This document shows, piece by piece, positions 11,579 to 20,962 of a DNA stretch of 64,000 nt (position 1 is its first letter; every line of letters starts with the position of its first letter). A model generated the notes under the pieces. That model had not been told where the DNA came from. It made no database searches and saw only the letters and a program-made list of their open reading frames with translations. This DNA comes from Notolepis coatsorum (taxonomy: Eukaryota > Chordata > Actinopteri > Aulopiformes > Paralepididae). The DNA is taken from NCBI GenBank assembly GCA_963971535.1, contig OZ020598.1:93945360-94009359 (forward strand). The letters are read 5' to 3'. The position numbers and the translations under genes are program-made.

Positions 11579-14500
11579 CTTTATTGCCAAGTAGTTTTCA
11601 CATACAAGGAATTTGCTTTGGTCATTTTCGGTGCGACATTAACACTTTGAATGCCAGCCACGCTTTTTGTCGTTAGTTCATGCCGACATTTGAGTGCCCG
11701 CCAACGCTATATAGCGTTTGTTTGTCGTATTCTTTTTTATTGGCGATTTGAATTCATATTTCATCAATCGAGCCTCAGGTTAGTGTTGCAGACTCTCTCT
11801 GAGCTCAATTGGGAAGATACCACCCCCTATCGTCTCTCCCTGTGTAACTGCACCCCATTACTTTAGACTGACGAAGGGGGGGGGGGGGGGCAGTTTCCTC
11901 ATTTTACTTTTCCTTCGAGCCAACTGAAGAGACCAAGTGATCGCCGGCCATCAGAACAGCGTGGACTATGTATTTACAGTACCCAACACTGTAATCAATA
12001 AGCGTGATCGATATTTGGAATGGCGATCAGGAATTGGAATAATCTTAGGTAAGACATTTATTTTACCAGTCTTGGGATAATCAGAGCTATTTTCACCTAT
12101 CGTTTGCCCTATGCGTGTGTGTGTGGCTGTGCGAGCGATCAGGAAATGAGATAATCGATATTTCAGCCCGCTTCTATAGCGTGCATAAGTACACATATCG
12201 CTGCTGTCGGAACAAAACCTCATAACTAAATTTTTTTTATATATTTTTTTATATAAATCAACTCCGTAGATCATCCTCCATATGTGTGTGTGGGTTTTAC
12301 AAAGTTTAAACAATGGGAAAGCATTAAACCGATCATCTGTCTAAATCTCCTAACTCTATTCACCCTCAAATCTGTGTTCGTTTTTTTCATCTGCTGAAAA
12401 GTTGGGTTTTTGGAGTTATGAGGTTTTGTCCCGACAGCAGCGATATGCTATCGATAATCTAGCGTTTATTTGAAAACGATTCATAAATAGGCCGAAAAAT
12501 TACAACGTTTTTGTGTATCCAGAATATTCCAGTAAATGCCTTTTTTCCTTGAAAACAAAGGATTTTCAAAATGCTATAAAACGGAAATGAAGCGATTAAA
12601 AAACAATCCGTTTCGACAATGTTGACTGCAAACAAGTCATTGATAAGCGACGGGCAGATTAGATACATAGCCATAATTTAAGACAGAGATTATGCGTTGT
12701 TAATGGCCGGCACTGAAAGTGTTAGGCCAGGGCTATACACTGTGGTCAAGTATATTTAATAACAATCTTCTCCTTATTGGACAACAACCTATTAGATACC
12801 CTAGATGGGAAAAGAAAAGCATACACACATTGGGGGATATCTTCGATAACTCTGGTCTCCGCTCTTTTCAGGATATATCCAACGGATATGATCTCCCCAG
12901 AACCTCCTTTTTCTTTTATTTACAAATAAGAGCAGCTCTGAAGGCTCATGGCGTGCCATGGGACACTCCACTAGTGCATCACCGCTTTCACAAATTATTT
13001 TATGACAAAGAGACATCGAGAGGCTTCGTTTCTGACTTTTATCGCCATTTGCTCATGTCCTCGTATAAAGACCTTCCTCTGGATACGATTTGGAGAAAGG
13101 ATGTCCCGGAGTTGGATGTAGATTTTGATTGGGATGCAATCTGGGAAAATGTTCAGTTATCCTCACACAACCCAGATCACCAACAGATTCACCTACATTT
13201 TATTCACAGTACTTATTTAACCCCTAGACGATTTAATTCAATGGGTCTCAGACTTGACTCTTTATGTACCTTGTGTCCAAACGGCGCCACAGGTACATTT
13301 ATGCATATGTACTGGGAATGCCCCCCTGTTGTGAGTTTTTGGGAACATGTTACATATCAGCTCTCAAACATTTTCTCTTTAACCATACCTGTATCTCCTT
13401 CTGTATTGTTATTGAATGATCTCTCTCAATTACCGACCTCTATACAGGTGAAAAGACTCATTTTGGCCGGCCTCACAGCCGCAAAATAATGTATTGCCTC
13501 ACGTTGGTTTCACCCAGACAAACTCTTCCCGAAGGTATGGTTTCTCACCTACCTTGATGTGATCTATTTGGAGATATCCACGGCACGTGTTGTAGGGGTT
13601 AAGGAATCTAATATCGCAATTTGGTTGGCTGCAGTGGCAAAGTTAAAAGAACGCATATAAGTTTGGGAATTTGTTTTGATTTGTTTTGATTTTTGTTTTT
13701 TTTACTGAATAATGTATTGTGAGTATGACTCATGTTGAGGTCCTTGGGTGAGCGGGGGGGGGGGGGGAGAGAACAAGCGAGTGTCCATGTAGGATGATCA
13801 CTGTACAGTCTGTATCAGTTATTGTCTTGTCATGTGGTGTTAAGTTATTGTCTTGGGAAGTCTTTTTATGTATTATTATTGTATTGTTTGTGATATATGT
13901 TTTGTTTCATGTTGGAGAAAAAAAAAGAAAGAAAAATAAAATAAAAATATTTGATAAAAAAAATGGGGGGACGTGTCTTTTCAGTGCCAGCTTCTTTTTC
14001 TCATTTTGTTTCAATGGAAAATGTTGTGCTGTTGTTTTCTTCTTGTTACTGTTTTTTAATTAAAGGGGAACTATTTTACTATTTCTTTCACTATTTGGGC
14101 ACTTTTACACAATTCCTGTGAGTCTATGGAACACCTCTGTAATATATATATATTTTTTTATTCATTGTTTTGTATTTCTAATCAAGTCCTCAAAAACAGC
14201 ATTTTTCTACCTCAAGATCTCGAGCTGTTTTGAGCCTGGGTTCACATAGCTAGGAAACAATGCTAAACACTCAAAAAGGCCATTTATAAGATAGTTCCCC
14301 TTTAAAAAAAAATTTATTATCTTTTTCCTCCTTCTTTTTCCGATTTTCTCCCATCCCAACGTTAGTCATTATGCCAATTCCCAATCCCCTTCCTGGTTGT
14401 TGCGCACTCTACCCCCTACCGTCGGTTCGGGAGGGCGGAGACTATCACATGCTTCCTCCGACACATGTGTACCCACTGCCCAGCCCACCACTTCTTTTCA

Positions 14501-17500
14501 CCTGGCAGCGCGGACTCTCACTGGGAGTGTGTAACGTGTGGAAGGTCACACTACCTCTCCTAGATCCTTCCCTTGCTGTGCAGGCGCCCCGACCGAACTG
14601 TAGGAGTCGCTGTTTACAACGACCAGGACCCACCCTCGCCGGGTTTCCCACCCGCTAACACTGCCAATTGTGCTAGTATGGACGGTCGGCCAACCCGGAA
14701 GCACCACAGCTGGATTCAATCCCACTGTCTCTGTGGTGGTAGGCAGACGCTTAGTCCGCTGCGCTACCCGGCTGCCCTCTTCTTGTTACTGTTAAGTGAA
14801 AACGTGTCCAAGTGAAAAACATTTTGTCTCCACGATTCGTCGCGTTTCTGAATGAAACAGGTCGTTTGGGCTGGATTTGAACTAGCCTACCCAAAGATAG
14901 CGACAAGATCCTTTTTAGTAGTTGGCGCCGAGGAGAGTGGCAGCCTTTTCATAGCAGCTCCCACCCCCTTTACTTCTTATCCCGTTTACTACTTTCTTAC
15001 CTATTCTTTTTGTGATTATACTTACTTAATAGGTGTATAAGTGACTGTGCGTTGCTTTAGACCAAGTTAAGGCATTTGTAACAACTTCTGTGAAGTTAGC
15101 TGAGTTAGGCAAGTTCGGTCGAGCACAGCTCTGAACAATGGACAACAACACCGGCGGCGGGCTGGTTTACCCGCGGCAGGACAACAACAACAACAACAAC
15201 AGCAACAACGGCGGGCTGGTTTACCCGAGGGAGGCTCTCCTCTGCTTTCGAAACAGAGTTGCAGAACCACAGAGGAATCTACCAGCCGAAATAAGGATTC
15301 GCAGACGGGGAAATCGAGCTGGCACGAGCGTGAAGGACAGGATAAAGGACAACAGGAGATTCAAGCCTTACCTGCCCGCTGTCGTCATGGGGAACGTGCG
15401 ATCGCTGGTCAACAAGACCGACGAGCTCTCAGCCCTGATGATCAACCAGCGTGAGTACAAGGAGGCAAGCCTACTGTGCTTCACCGAATCCTGGCTGAAC
15501 GAGAACATCCCGGACAGTGCAATAGAACAGGAGGGCTTCACGGTGGTGCGCGCAGACCGGAGTAAACAGAGCGGCAAGCGGAGAGGCGGAGGGCTTGTTG
15601 TCTTTGTTAACTCCAAATGGTGCCACCCGGGGCACATCACCATTAAGGAACGTATCTGTTCCCCCGACATTGAACTATTGGCACTGAGTCTGCGGCCATA
15701 CTATTTACCGCGAGAAATAACACACGTCCTGGCTCTCACTGTTTACATCCCACCCAGCGCGGCGGCGGCGCAGGCGAGTGACGTCATACACTCCACCGTC
15801 GCGGCGCTTCAGACAAAACACCCGGATGCATTTATTTTTATCAATGGGGACTTCAACCATGTCAGACTGAACAAGACCCTGACAAACTTCACCCAGTATG
15901 TCACCTGCAAAACCAGGGGAGACAAAACTCTGGACCTCCTGTATGCTAACGTGAAGGAGGCTTTCAGTGCGACTTCCCTGCCCACCCTCGGCCAGTCAGA
16001 CCACAACCTTGTGAGGCTTGTATCCACATACACGCCTCTCATTAAGAGACAGCCTCCGACCACCATGTCTGTCCCACAGTGGTCTGACGACGTCGAGGAG
16101 GAGCTACAGGAGTGTTTCAGGTCGACAGACTGGGATATGTTTGAGAGGGCTTACGGTGATGACATTGATGGACTATCCCACTGCATCACAGACTACATCA
16201 GGTTCTGTGAGGAGAGCATCGTACCCACAAAGAGGGTACGCTGCTTCTCAAACAATAAACCCTGGATTAGCAAGGACATTAAACACCTGCTAAACAGGAA
16301 AAAGAGGGCCTTCATGGCAGGGGACACTGAGCAGGCCAGGGCTGTCCAAAGGGAGCTCAAAAAAGAGCTAAGGGCAGCCAAGGTCAGCTACAAGGACAGG
16401 CTGGAGGGCAGACTACAGGCCAACAACACCAGGGAGGTGTGGGCGGGGGTCAGGAAGATCACTGGTTTCAAACAGCAGGGCACAGCTGTGGAGGGCCCTC
16501 CAGAGCGTGCAAACGAGTTCAACTCGTTTTTCAACCGCTTTGACCAGAGTGGCCTCCCCACACCCCTCCCCCCACCCATCGACACCAGCACCAGATCACA
16601 CCTACAAAGCAGCCCCCCCACCCCCCACCCACCCACACCCATCAGCAACGGCACCCCACCCCCAACACCAGCAGACTGCCCACCACCCCCAACCCTGACG
16701 ATCACAACCAGTCAGGTCAGTAGGCAGCTCTCCAAAATTAACGTAAACAAGGCCAGAGGACCGGACAACACCAATCCCAGGGTGCTCAAGGTATGTGCAG
16801 AGCAGCTGGCAGCACCGCTCCAGCATCTTTTCAACCTCTCCCTGAGGCTGGAGAGGGTGCCCCAGCTCTGGAAGACCTCCTGCATTGTCCCGGTGCCCAA
16901 GAAGGGACGTCCCAGCACCCCCAACGACTACAGGCCAGTCGCTCTGACGTCACACGTCATGAAGACGTTTGAGAGACTGGTCCTGCAACACCTCAAGCCC
17001 CTGGTGCGTGACTCCCTCGACCCCCTGCAGTTTGCATACCAGGCAAACATCGGGGTGGAGGATGCCATCATCTACATGCTCCACAGAGCGTACACGCACC
17101 TGGAGAAGCCGCGCAGCTCAGTGAGGATTATGTTCTTTGATTTCTCCAGCGCCTTCAACACCATCCAGCCGTCACTGCTAGCGGAGAAGCTCTCTGCGAT
17201 GCAGCTGGAGCACGGCTTGGTGGCCTGGATCAAGGACTACCTCACTGAGAGGCCACAGTACGTCAGACTAAAGGACAGTCAGTCTGACATACTGGTGAGC
17301 AACACCGGCGCCCCCCAGGGAACTGTGCTGTCACCCTCCTCTTCACCCTCTACACCTCAGACTTCTGCCGCAACTCCAGCGGGTGCCACCTGCAGAAGTT
17401 CTCAGACGACTCCTCCATCGTAAGCTACATCACCGACGATGATGAGGAGGAGTACAGAGCCCTGGTGGAGAGCTTCGTGGGGTGGAGCGACAGCAACCAC

Positions 17501-18987
17501 CTCCAACTCAACACCAGTAAGACCAAGGAGCTGGTGGTGGACTTCCGGAGGGGCAAGAAGAGGCCCCCCCCGATTCCCATCTCCATCCGAGGGGTGGATG
17601 TGGAGATGGTGGACTCATACAAGTTCCTTGGGGTACACCTGAACAATAAACTGGACTGGTCGGACAACACAGAGGCCCTCTACAGGAAGGGACAGAGCAG
17701 GCTGTTCTTCCTGAGGAGACTCAGGTCCTTCAATGTGTGCAACAAACTGCTGCAGTCTTTTTACCAGTCTGTTGTGGCCAGCATCCTCTTCTATGCTGTG
17801 GCATGCTGGGGAGGCTACATCAACTCAAGGGACACCAACAAGCTCAACAAGCTGGTGAGGAAGGCTAGCTCCGTGGTGGGAGTCGAGCTACCTAGACTTG
17901 AGGTGATGGTAGAGAGGGGGATGATAAGGAAGCTGGATGCCATCATGGAGAACCCCTACCACCCCCTCTACGACGAGCTAGTCAAGATGAGAAGCTCGTT
18001 CAGCCACAGACTCATCCCCCCCGACACTCAACTAACCGCCTCGGACAGTCCTTCATACCAGCGGCCATCAGGCTCCACAACAGTGGGCAGCGACTAGCAG
18101 CCTCCAGGCCCCACAACAGGGGGCAGCGACAGCGACTGCTACCAGACATTGACCTGGGACTTATAGGAACCCAAGGGGGACAAAGTAGACTACCCTGGTA
18201 CTTTGATTAATGTATACTCAGTAGATAGTAAATTATAACACTACCTCATGCATACTGCACCTCATGTGACACTGTGAATAATGTGAATATTCCTCAGCTA
18301 GTCAGATAGTAAATTATATTGACCATATTGATCAAATTGTTTACACTGCCTGTGTTGTCTTTTACTACCTGTATACTGTGTTGTTTTACTACCTGTACCC
18401 CTCCCCCCCTCCCCCCCATGCTGCTATGATGCCTGAATTTCCCCAAGGGGATCAATAAAGGAATATCTTATCTTATCTTATCTTAAGATGGAGTCCCTTG
18501 TTGGAGATACTAGATTCTCATCAATCTGTGAATTCTGCTTTGAGTTGGAATTTCCCATCAAAACCTTTCATATTGATGTGTCCGGAGAGATCAANNNNNN
18601 NNNNNNNNNNNNNNNNNNNNNNNNNNNNNNNNNNNNNNNNNNNNNNNNNNNNNNNNNNNNNNNNNNNNNNNNNNNNNNNNNNNNNNNNNNNNNNNNNNNN
18701 NNNNNNNNNNNNNNNNNNNNNNNNNNNNNNNNNNNNNNNNNNNNNNNNNNNNNNNNNNNNNNNNNNNNNNNNNNNNNNNNNNNNNNNNNNNNNNCGACTC
18801 TCTCTCCACACACACACACACATGCCCTAGTCTGACATCAATACTACAGGGTTACCTGGAATAACTCTGTGGCGCACACACATACACACACCTTACACAC
18901 ACACGCACATTTGACTTACCCACTTTCTGGAAAGCCTCCCTGAGCTCCTCCATCTCCTCAGCACCGATCTGTTTGACATACTGACAC
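407..18987 (-). CDS. Plastin (fimbrin) gene, partial: N-terminal EF-hands and start of first actin-binding domain
   Basis: Plastins are cytosolic proteins that cross-link actin filaments; they have two N-terminal EF-hands and two tandem calponin-homology (CH) actin-binding domains. Six exons are visible on the minus strand (18987-18920, 11440-11289, 4187-4058, 2861-2729, 2275-2194, 572-407), all with AG/GT borders. Joined, they keep one open frame through every junction (phases 1, 0, 1, 0 after codon completion, then 0). They encode EF-hand 1, EF-hand 2, the linker and the first part of CH1, ending near [11 protein letters not shown]; the rest lies left of the window. The EF-hand 1 region most resembles T-plastin, while the N-terminus and the SSVGTQHS linker resemble L-plastin, so I do not choose between pls3 and lcp1. 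The introns are filled with transposons and microsatellites. The gene looks intact apart from a start-codon question in the 18.9-kb exon. Confidence 0.93.
598..1935 (-). mobile_element. 5'-truncated L2/CR1-type LINE, reverse transcriptase C-terminal part
   Basis: Inside a plastin intron, in the same orientation as the gene. The frame includes [20 protein letters not shown], then LYADDTVFY (catalytic YADD), the thumb region [14 protein letters not shown], and a C-terminus with [12 protein letters not shown], typical of L2/CR1-superclade non-LTR retrotransposons. It starts abruptly just before the RT palm and ends with an AATAAAG tail near 600-620. The upstream open reading through the (CAGT)n repeat is fortuitous. 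Confidence 0.88.
1914..2113. repeat. (GACT)n microsatellite
   Basis: About 200 bp of GACT/GACG tetranucleotides with a few TGGC variants, at the truncated 5' end of the LINE. Confidence 0.95.
2147..2206. repeat. 32-bp tandem duplication of a plastin splice donor
   Basis: 2147-2174 and 2179-2206 are nearly identical (one mismatch) and both contain CACAG|GTTAGT on the minus strand. The copy at 2194/2193 is the phase-correct donor. Confidence 0.85.
2194..2275 (-). CDS. Plastin exon, CH1 ([20 protein letters not shown])
   Basis: The 82-bp exon completes the split Cys codon and encodes [27 protein letters not shown], one of the most conserved stretches of the plastin family. It ends in phase 0 at ACACAG|GTTAGT. 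A 32-bp tandem duplication downstream copies this exon end together with its donor. Confidence 0.95.
2443..2720. repeat. (GTAG)n microsatellite
   Basis: About 275 bp of GTAG/GTAT tetranucleotides ending directly at the donor of the 2729-2861 plastin exon. Confidence 0.96.
2729..2861 (-). CDS. Plastin exon, start of CH domain 1
   Basis: The 133-bp exon encodes [20 protein letters not shown], then [24 protein letters not shown] and two bases of a Cys codon completed by the next exon. This is the first helix and core of plastin CH1. The acceptor TTTCAG follows a (GTTT)n/(GT)n run. The donor CTCTG|GTAAGA is followed at once by a roughly 280-bp tetranucleotide array. Confidence 0.95.
2865..2911. 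repeat. (AAAC)n/(CA)n microsatellite
   Basis: Adjoins the acceptor of the 2729-2861 exon; on the coding strand it reads (GT)n(GTTT)n before CAG. Confidence 0.93.
3050..3170 (+). repeat. Teleost dispersed repeat (SINE/LINE 3'-end type)
   Basis: Contains the common fish motif TTAGCTGACGCTTTTATCCA followed by AAGCAACTTACA, a widespread interspersed-repeat signature in teleosts. Family name not determined. Confidence 0.6.
3185..3805. repeat. Degenerate minisatellite (about 50-60 bp unit)
   Basis: About ten imperfect copies of a unit containing AGTTAGTTATCCAGTTAGTA, ACAGTTTTACAGTTCAGTAG and AAAG, of variable length because internal pieces are lost in some copies. Confidence 0.85.
4058..4187 (-). 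CDS. Plastin exon, linker between EF-hands and CH1
   Basis: The 130-bp exon encodes [33 protein letters not shown] and [10 protein letters not shown] plus one base. This is the conserved plastin segment between the calcium-binding headpiece and CH1. The acceptor is TGTAG preceded by a (TG)n run, and the donor is CTCTG|GTTAGT. Phase fits both neighbours exactly. Confidence 0.94.
4188..4265. repeat. (CA)n microsatellite
   Basis: CA repeat with CGCA variants directly abutting the acceptor of the plastin linker exon. Confidence 0.93.
4311..4477 (+). repeat. Left inverted terminal repeat of DIRS-1
   Basis: The reverse complement matches 10759-10944 from the terminal ATATTCATACTGG block to the CACGTCCACGCCCTT block with few mismatches. 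The first ~50 bases are also complementary to 10602-10650. Confidence 0.9.
4478..5377 (+). other. DIRS-1 leader with inserted non-coding sequence
   Basis: No confident coding region. 4660-4800 is GC-rich element leader. About 4800-5010 is of unknown origin and leads into a LINE 3' end at 5011-5155. 5156-5377 resumes element leader. Confidence 0.5.
5011..5155 (+). mobile_element. CR1/L2-type LINE 3' end fragment, (ATTC)n tail
   Basis: Matches the 3' ends of the LINE copies at 43.9-44.15 kb and 56.6-56.8 kb (GAATTGAAAATGGGGGACCC and AATAAAGTTTTCA), but ends in (ATTC)n instead of (AATC)n. Confidence 0.85.
5378..6565 (+). pseudogene. DIRS-1 gag-like region, frameshifted
   Basis: Open segments in shifting frames begin [20 protein letters not shown] and end in an Arg/Pro-rich basic tract ([20 protein letters not shown]). 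Position before RT and the basic C-terminus fit a DIRS gag. No conserved domain can be proven by eye. Confidence 0.55.
6690..7620 (+). pseudogene. DIRS-1 reverse transcriptase remnant
   Basis: The translation gives [40 protein letters not shown] and [20 protein letters not shown], the classic DIRS1/Ty3-like RT fingers and palm. A frameshift near 6885 separates the upstream [13 protein letters not shown] from VRPILDL. The catalytic box at about 7170 reads [10 protein letters not shown], so YxDD has become TLDD, in another frame. A connection domain follows ([19 protein letters not shown]). Not functional. Confidence 0.9.
7669..8233 (+). pseudogene. DIRS-1 RNase H region, interrupted
   Basis: [17 protein letters not shown] (first RNase H Asp) lies before a small insertion at 7775-7880. 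[16 protein letters not shown] and [18 protein letters not shown] follow. An internal deletion near 8035 joins this to [20 protein letters not shown], the conserved DIRS segment that precedes the recombinase. Confidence 0.87.
7775..7882 (+). mobile_element. Small interspersed repeat with (AAT)n start, inserted in DIRS RNase H
   Basis: An ATAATAATAATAATAATGG run is followed by TAAATTTGTACCGCGCTCTA and CTCAGAGTGCTTACAG, a common teleost repeat signature. It splits an otherwise continuous RNase H reading frame. Confidence 0.65.
8234..9265. mobile_element. Non-autonomous hAT DNA transposon nested in DIRS-1
   Basis: Terminal inverted repeats TAGGGGTGGACGG and CCGTCCACCCCTA are flanked by a perfect 8-bp duplication CCGCGGGC (8226-8233 and 9266-9273), diagnostic of hAT insertion. 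The subterminal regions contain many copies of ACGGTAT/ATACCGT, likely transposase-binding repeats. The 1032-bp interior has no transposase; short open stretches around 8395-8628 are not recognisable. Confidence 0.93.
9274..10380 (+). pseudogene. DIRS-1 tyrosine recombinase (YR), frameshifted, nucleophile lost
   Basis: The N-terminal core-binding part reads [20 protein letters not shown] and [21 protein letters not shown] frameshift near 9780 leads to [15 protein letters not shown] with the first catalytic Arg. A second shift near 10090 leads to [16 protein letters not shown] (the H-x-x-R motif) and [20 protein letters not shown]. The next codons read TTT TAG: a ~20-bp deletion relative to the copy at 32.4 kb replaces the catalytic Tyr with a stop. 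Integrase-type recombination function is therefore abolished. Confidence 0.9.
10602..10710 (+). repeat. DIRS-1 internal complementary region (ICR)
   Basis: 10602-10650 is the reverse complement of the outer left terminus (4311-4359), and 10651-10710 is the reverse complement of the outer right terminus (about 10885-10944). This juxtaposition is the hallmark of DIRS elements and would template a circular intermediate. It contains GGTTATCCTATAACC. Confidence 0.92.
10759..10944 (+). repeat. Right inverted terminal repeat of DIRS-1
   Basis: Inverted match to 4311-4477, with about 20 extra terminal bases (…ATAGGATAACCTTCG) that are paired only in the ICR. Confidence 0.9.
10945..11288. other. Plastin intron, no gene seen
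   Basis: AT-rich sequence with a degenerate TTAGTTAGTCAGT repeat; nothing else recognised. Confidence 0.7.
11289..11440 (-). CDS. Plastin exon encoding both EF-hands
   Basis: The 152-bp exon encodes [12 protein letters not shown], a canonical EF-hand loop, then [19 protein letters not shown] and a second loop [12 protein letters not shown], ending FDEFTS. The second loop has Asn where the central Gly is usual, and the linker between the loops is about four residues shorter than in mammalian plastins. The donor that keeps frame with the next exon is AGT|GTAGGT; a competing GT lies four bases downstream. The acceptor CTCCAG directly follows a long (CT)n tract on the coding strand. Confidence 0.93.
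11443..11577. repeat. (GA)n microsatellite
   Basis: About 135 bp of GA with GGAA interruptions, touching the acceptor of the plastin EF-hand exon (coding strand: long (CT)n then CCAG). Confidence 0.96.
11643..12721. mobile_element. TTAA-flanked (piggyBac-type) non-autonomous element
   Basis: The ends CACTTTGAATGCCAGCC and GGCCGGCACTGAAAGTG are imperfect inverted repeats. They are flanked by TTAA on the left (11639-11642) and TTAG, a one-base variant, on the right. The ~1.08-kb interior has no transposase but has paired internal repeats around TCGGGACAAAACCTCATAAC on opposite strands near 12208 and 12430. Confidence 0.65.
12726..13962 (+). mobile_element. 5'-truncated L1/Tx1-type LINE, ORF2 C-terminus and 3' UTR
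   Basis: An open frame to 13489 includes [17 protein letters not shown] fish L1 ORF2 sequence, [20 protein letters not shown], and the C-terminal zinc-finger segment [20 protein letters not shown]. It closely parallels the C-terminus of the larger copy at 39.2-39.6 kb. The 3' UTR ends in an A-rich tail near 13915-13960. It starts directly after the TTAA-flanked element. Confidence 0.85.
14060..14305. mobile_element. TTAA-flanked MITE
   Basis: TTAA-AGGGGAACTATTTTA at the left and TAAGATAGTTCCCCT-TTAA at the right form near-perfect inverted repeats with TTAA duplications; 246 bp, non-coding. Confidence 0.8.
14325..14788 (-). mobile_element. tRNA-derived SINE, copy 1
   Basis: The minus strand begins GGCAGCCGGGTAGCGCAGCGG, containing a good Pol III A box (TAGCGCAGCGG), followed by a degenerate B box (GGATTGAATCC). 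The body matches the copy at 23.68-24.17 kb along its length, ending in an A-rich tail (T-rich on plus) near 14310-14340. Confidence 0.8.
14925..18484 (+). mobile_element. Near-full-length Rex1/L2-type LINE (endonuclease + reverse transcriptase)
   Basis: A GC-rich 5' leader (GGCGCCGAGGAGAGTGGCAG), one long ORF, and a 3' tail CAATAAAGGAATATC(TTATC)n ending at 18484. It lies antisense in the plastin intron. It is intact except for a frameshift in the RT core and one near the C-terminus, so it is a young or recently disabled copy. Confidence 0.9.
15138..18097 (+). pseudogene. LINE ORF: APE endonuclease + reverse transcriptase, two frameshifts
   Basis: ATG at 15138 ([12 protein letters not shown]). 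The endonuclease half shows [28 protein letters not shown] (GDFN motif) and [10 protein letters not shown] (SDH motif). The RT half shows [45 protein letters not shown] and FSDDSSIV (FSDD in place of YADD, usual for this family). Frame is lost after LSP near 17330: compared with the expected [11 protein letters not shown] one base is missing in CCCTCCTC. It resumes as [20 protein letters not shown] and continues to about 18030, where a C-run breaks it again before [12 protein letters not shown]. The protein would be about 980 residues if uninterrupted. Confidence 0.9.
18595..18794. other. Assembly gap (200 N)
   Basis: Exactly 200 undetermined bases, probably a placeholder gap; flanked on the right by a (CA)n repeat. 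Confidence 1.
18798..18912. repeat. (CT)n/(CA)n-rich intronic sequence
   Basis: Short CT and CA runs between the gap and the plastin exon. Confidence 0.8.
18920..18987 (-). CDS. Plastin exon with N-terminus (…[16 protein letters not shown])
   Basis: Read on the minus strand, this exon encodes [16 protein letters not shown] followed by one base (G), which pairs with AT of the next exon to give the first Asp of EF-hand 1. The donor is GG|GTAAGT. Two acceptors are possible: TAG ending at 18988, or CAG ending at 18981. The upstream ATG at about 18979 is one base out of frame with the conserved peptide, so the true start is uncertain: a lost base, a start in an upstream exon, or use of the in-frame ATG inside EEM. 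A 200-bp assembly gap lies 126 bp away. Confidence 0.85.
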
Positions 18988-19309
18988 CTAGAGGCAGGGA
19001 GGATGAACTACAGTTAAAAATAATAATCATGACTTCCTGTGCAACGTGCATTTATTGGGGATTATTTGTCTGTGTCTGCACACCCACTCTATTATATCCC
19101 CTGACACCGTTGCGTCCTGTCACTTGTATTTTCATTTTCTACCTCTTTGTTGCTAAGGCTGTCACCTCCTCGATTTCAAAACAAGGACAGAAGGTAAAGA
19201 ATTACGCTATCTGTCATCGCCTGTGGCAGAGAGAATCATTCCGTCCTTTATTTGAAAACGAGGAAGTGGCAGTTAAGCAACAACGGCTACTTACATAGAA
19301 TGGAGAATA

Positions 19310-19470
19310 TTAAAGGAACACGTCCGCTTCCATTCATTGTGCTAAGCTAGGCTAACATGCAGCCAGATAGCTTTCTACTGAACGCACAGAGGAAACTGGT
19401 ATCTATCTTCTTGTCTGACTCTGGAGAAGACGATAAGCTAATTTCCCAAAATGTTGGCGTGTTCCTTTAA
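19310..19470. mobile_element. TTAA-flanked MITE (common teleost type)
   Basis: TTAAAGGAACACG at the left and CGTGTTCCTTTAA at the right are inverted repeats; the interior contains GCTAAGCTAGGCTAAC and TAATTTCCCAAAATGTTGG. 161 bp. Confidence 0.85.
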
Positions 19471-20520
19471 GTGACGTTGGCGTATCTAACGGACATGTTT
19501 TGATAATTTTTGATTCCGCTCAGGCTTCTAGTTATCCCTCGGAATGATGGAACATTCCGGTTGGGGCCTGGAAAATAAACAACCGTCTTACGGCGCAGTC
19601 ACTCACTGATTCTTGGCCTGCGGCTAGTCTCATTGCTGCCGCCAGTGGGCAGTATGATGCTGCTTGGCGTTCAGCCAATCACATTCACCTCTCATTGGCC
19701 CAAGTCCTCTCAGCTGCCCCTGCATTGGTTAAGCGTATAGGTCGCAGGTCAAAGTTAAACTAAATTTGAACTTTGACCAAGCAAGCGAGGTGGCATTTCT
19801 TCGCAAACGGAAAGGCAAACAATGCGCCACAATTTACCTACCTCGAACCACGCCCTCTTCTTTTGATCCTCCAATCACAGCTGTTGCTAATTTATCAGAG
19901 GGAAGCAACAGTGTGATTGAGGATCAAGAAAAGAAGGCGGAGCTTGAGATACAGTAGCTGACCAGTTGACCAGCTTGTGACTAACATGCAGAGTGTGAAG
20001 TAGTTTGAAGAGCATGTGATTCCAATATGCTCTTTTCAGAACAGAGGTTCAGTATTCTTCACTTTTGATGTTGAGTAGGCAATCTCAGTCAGTTAAATAG
20101 CAGATGTCCACTGTGTCCTGGGTTCCTTATCAAGGTTCCTTCAAGGAAGTGGATTCATGCCTTACGTTACTGACCTACATCAAAACATTCATGCAATAGG
20201 TCATTTAAACCCCCAATGCGGACAATGTGCCTTTCAGGGTAGAAGTAGATGAACTGTTTACTTTGTCTGTTCATCAGAAATGATGCAACACCCAACCAAG
20301 TTAGATGTTGCATATTGATACTGTTGACCCTAATGACATGCAATATGAGTTTTATTTCTATGACAAGGGGCGTAACTTCCCTAATCCCTACTGCACAATA
20401 AAAGCAATTTTTGACCTACTGGGTGAACTTACTGAACAGCTTCTTTCTTATTGTGTAGGCATTGAGGGATTTCAGACACAGCCCTTATGTGGCCAAAAAC
20501 CTGTTTTACCATGTTTTCCC
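19471..20520. other. Unannotated intronic/upstream sequence
   Basis: Unique-looking sequence. Small open stretches (19766-19957, 20305-20532) have no recognisable domains and no splice context. Confidence 0.6.
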
Positions 20521-20596
20521 ATGCCATTATGAGGCAAACCCCGCCCACCTGGCACTCCATGCCATTATGAGGCAAACCCCGCCCACCTGGCACTCC
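20521..20596. repeat. 38-bp exact tandem duplication
   Basis: 20521-20558 is repeated identically at 20559-20596 (starts ATGCCATTATGAGGCAAACC). Confidence 0.95.
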
Positions 20597-20761
20597 AGGC
20601 AGGGAGAAACAAAGTTAATAAACTAAGATGTATTGTAACGCATTGTAGGTTTTGATATTTTCGTAGGCTATAGTGACAATACGGGAACATAAATAAATAA
20701 ATAATGACAGTAGCCTTATGCTTTGAGGAAGTTCCAGCCTGGTAGCTGTTGGATTAGATAG

Positions 20762-20863
20762 AGCTATCTCTCTCTCTCTCCCTCCCTCTCTCCCTCTCTC
20801 CCTCTCTCCCTCTCTCCCTCCTCTCCCTCCCTCCCTCCCTCCCTCCCTCCCTCCCTCCCTCCC

Positions 20864-20962
<99 letters not shown>

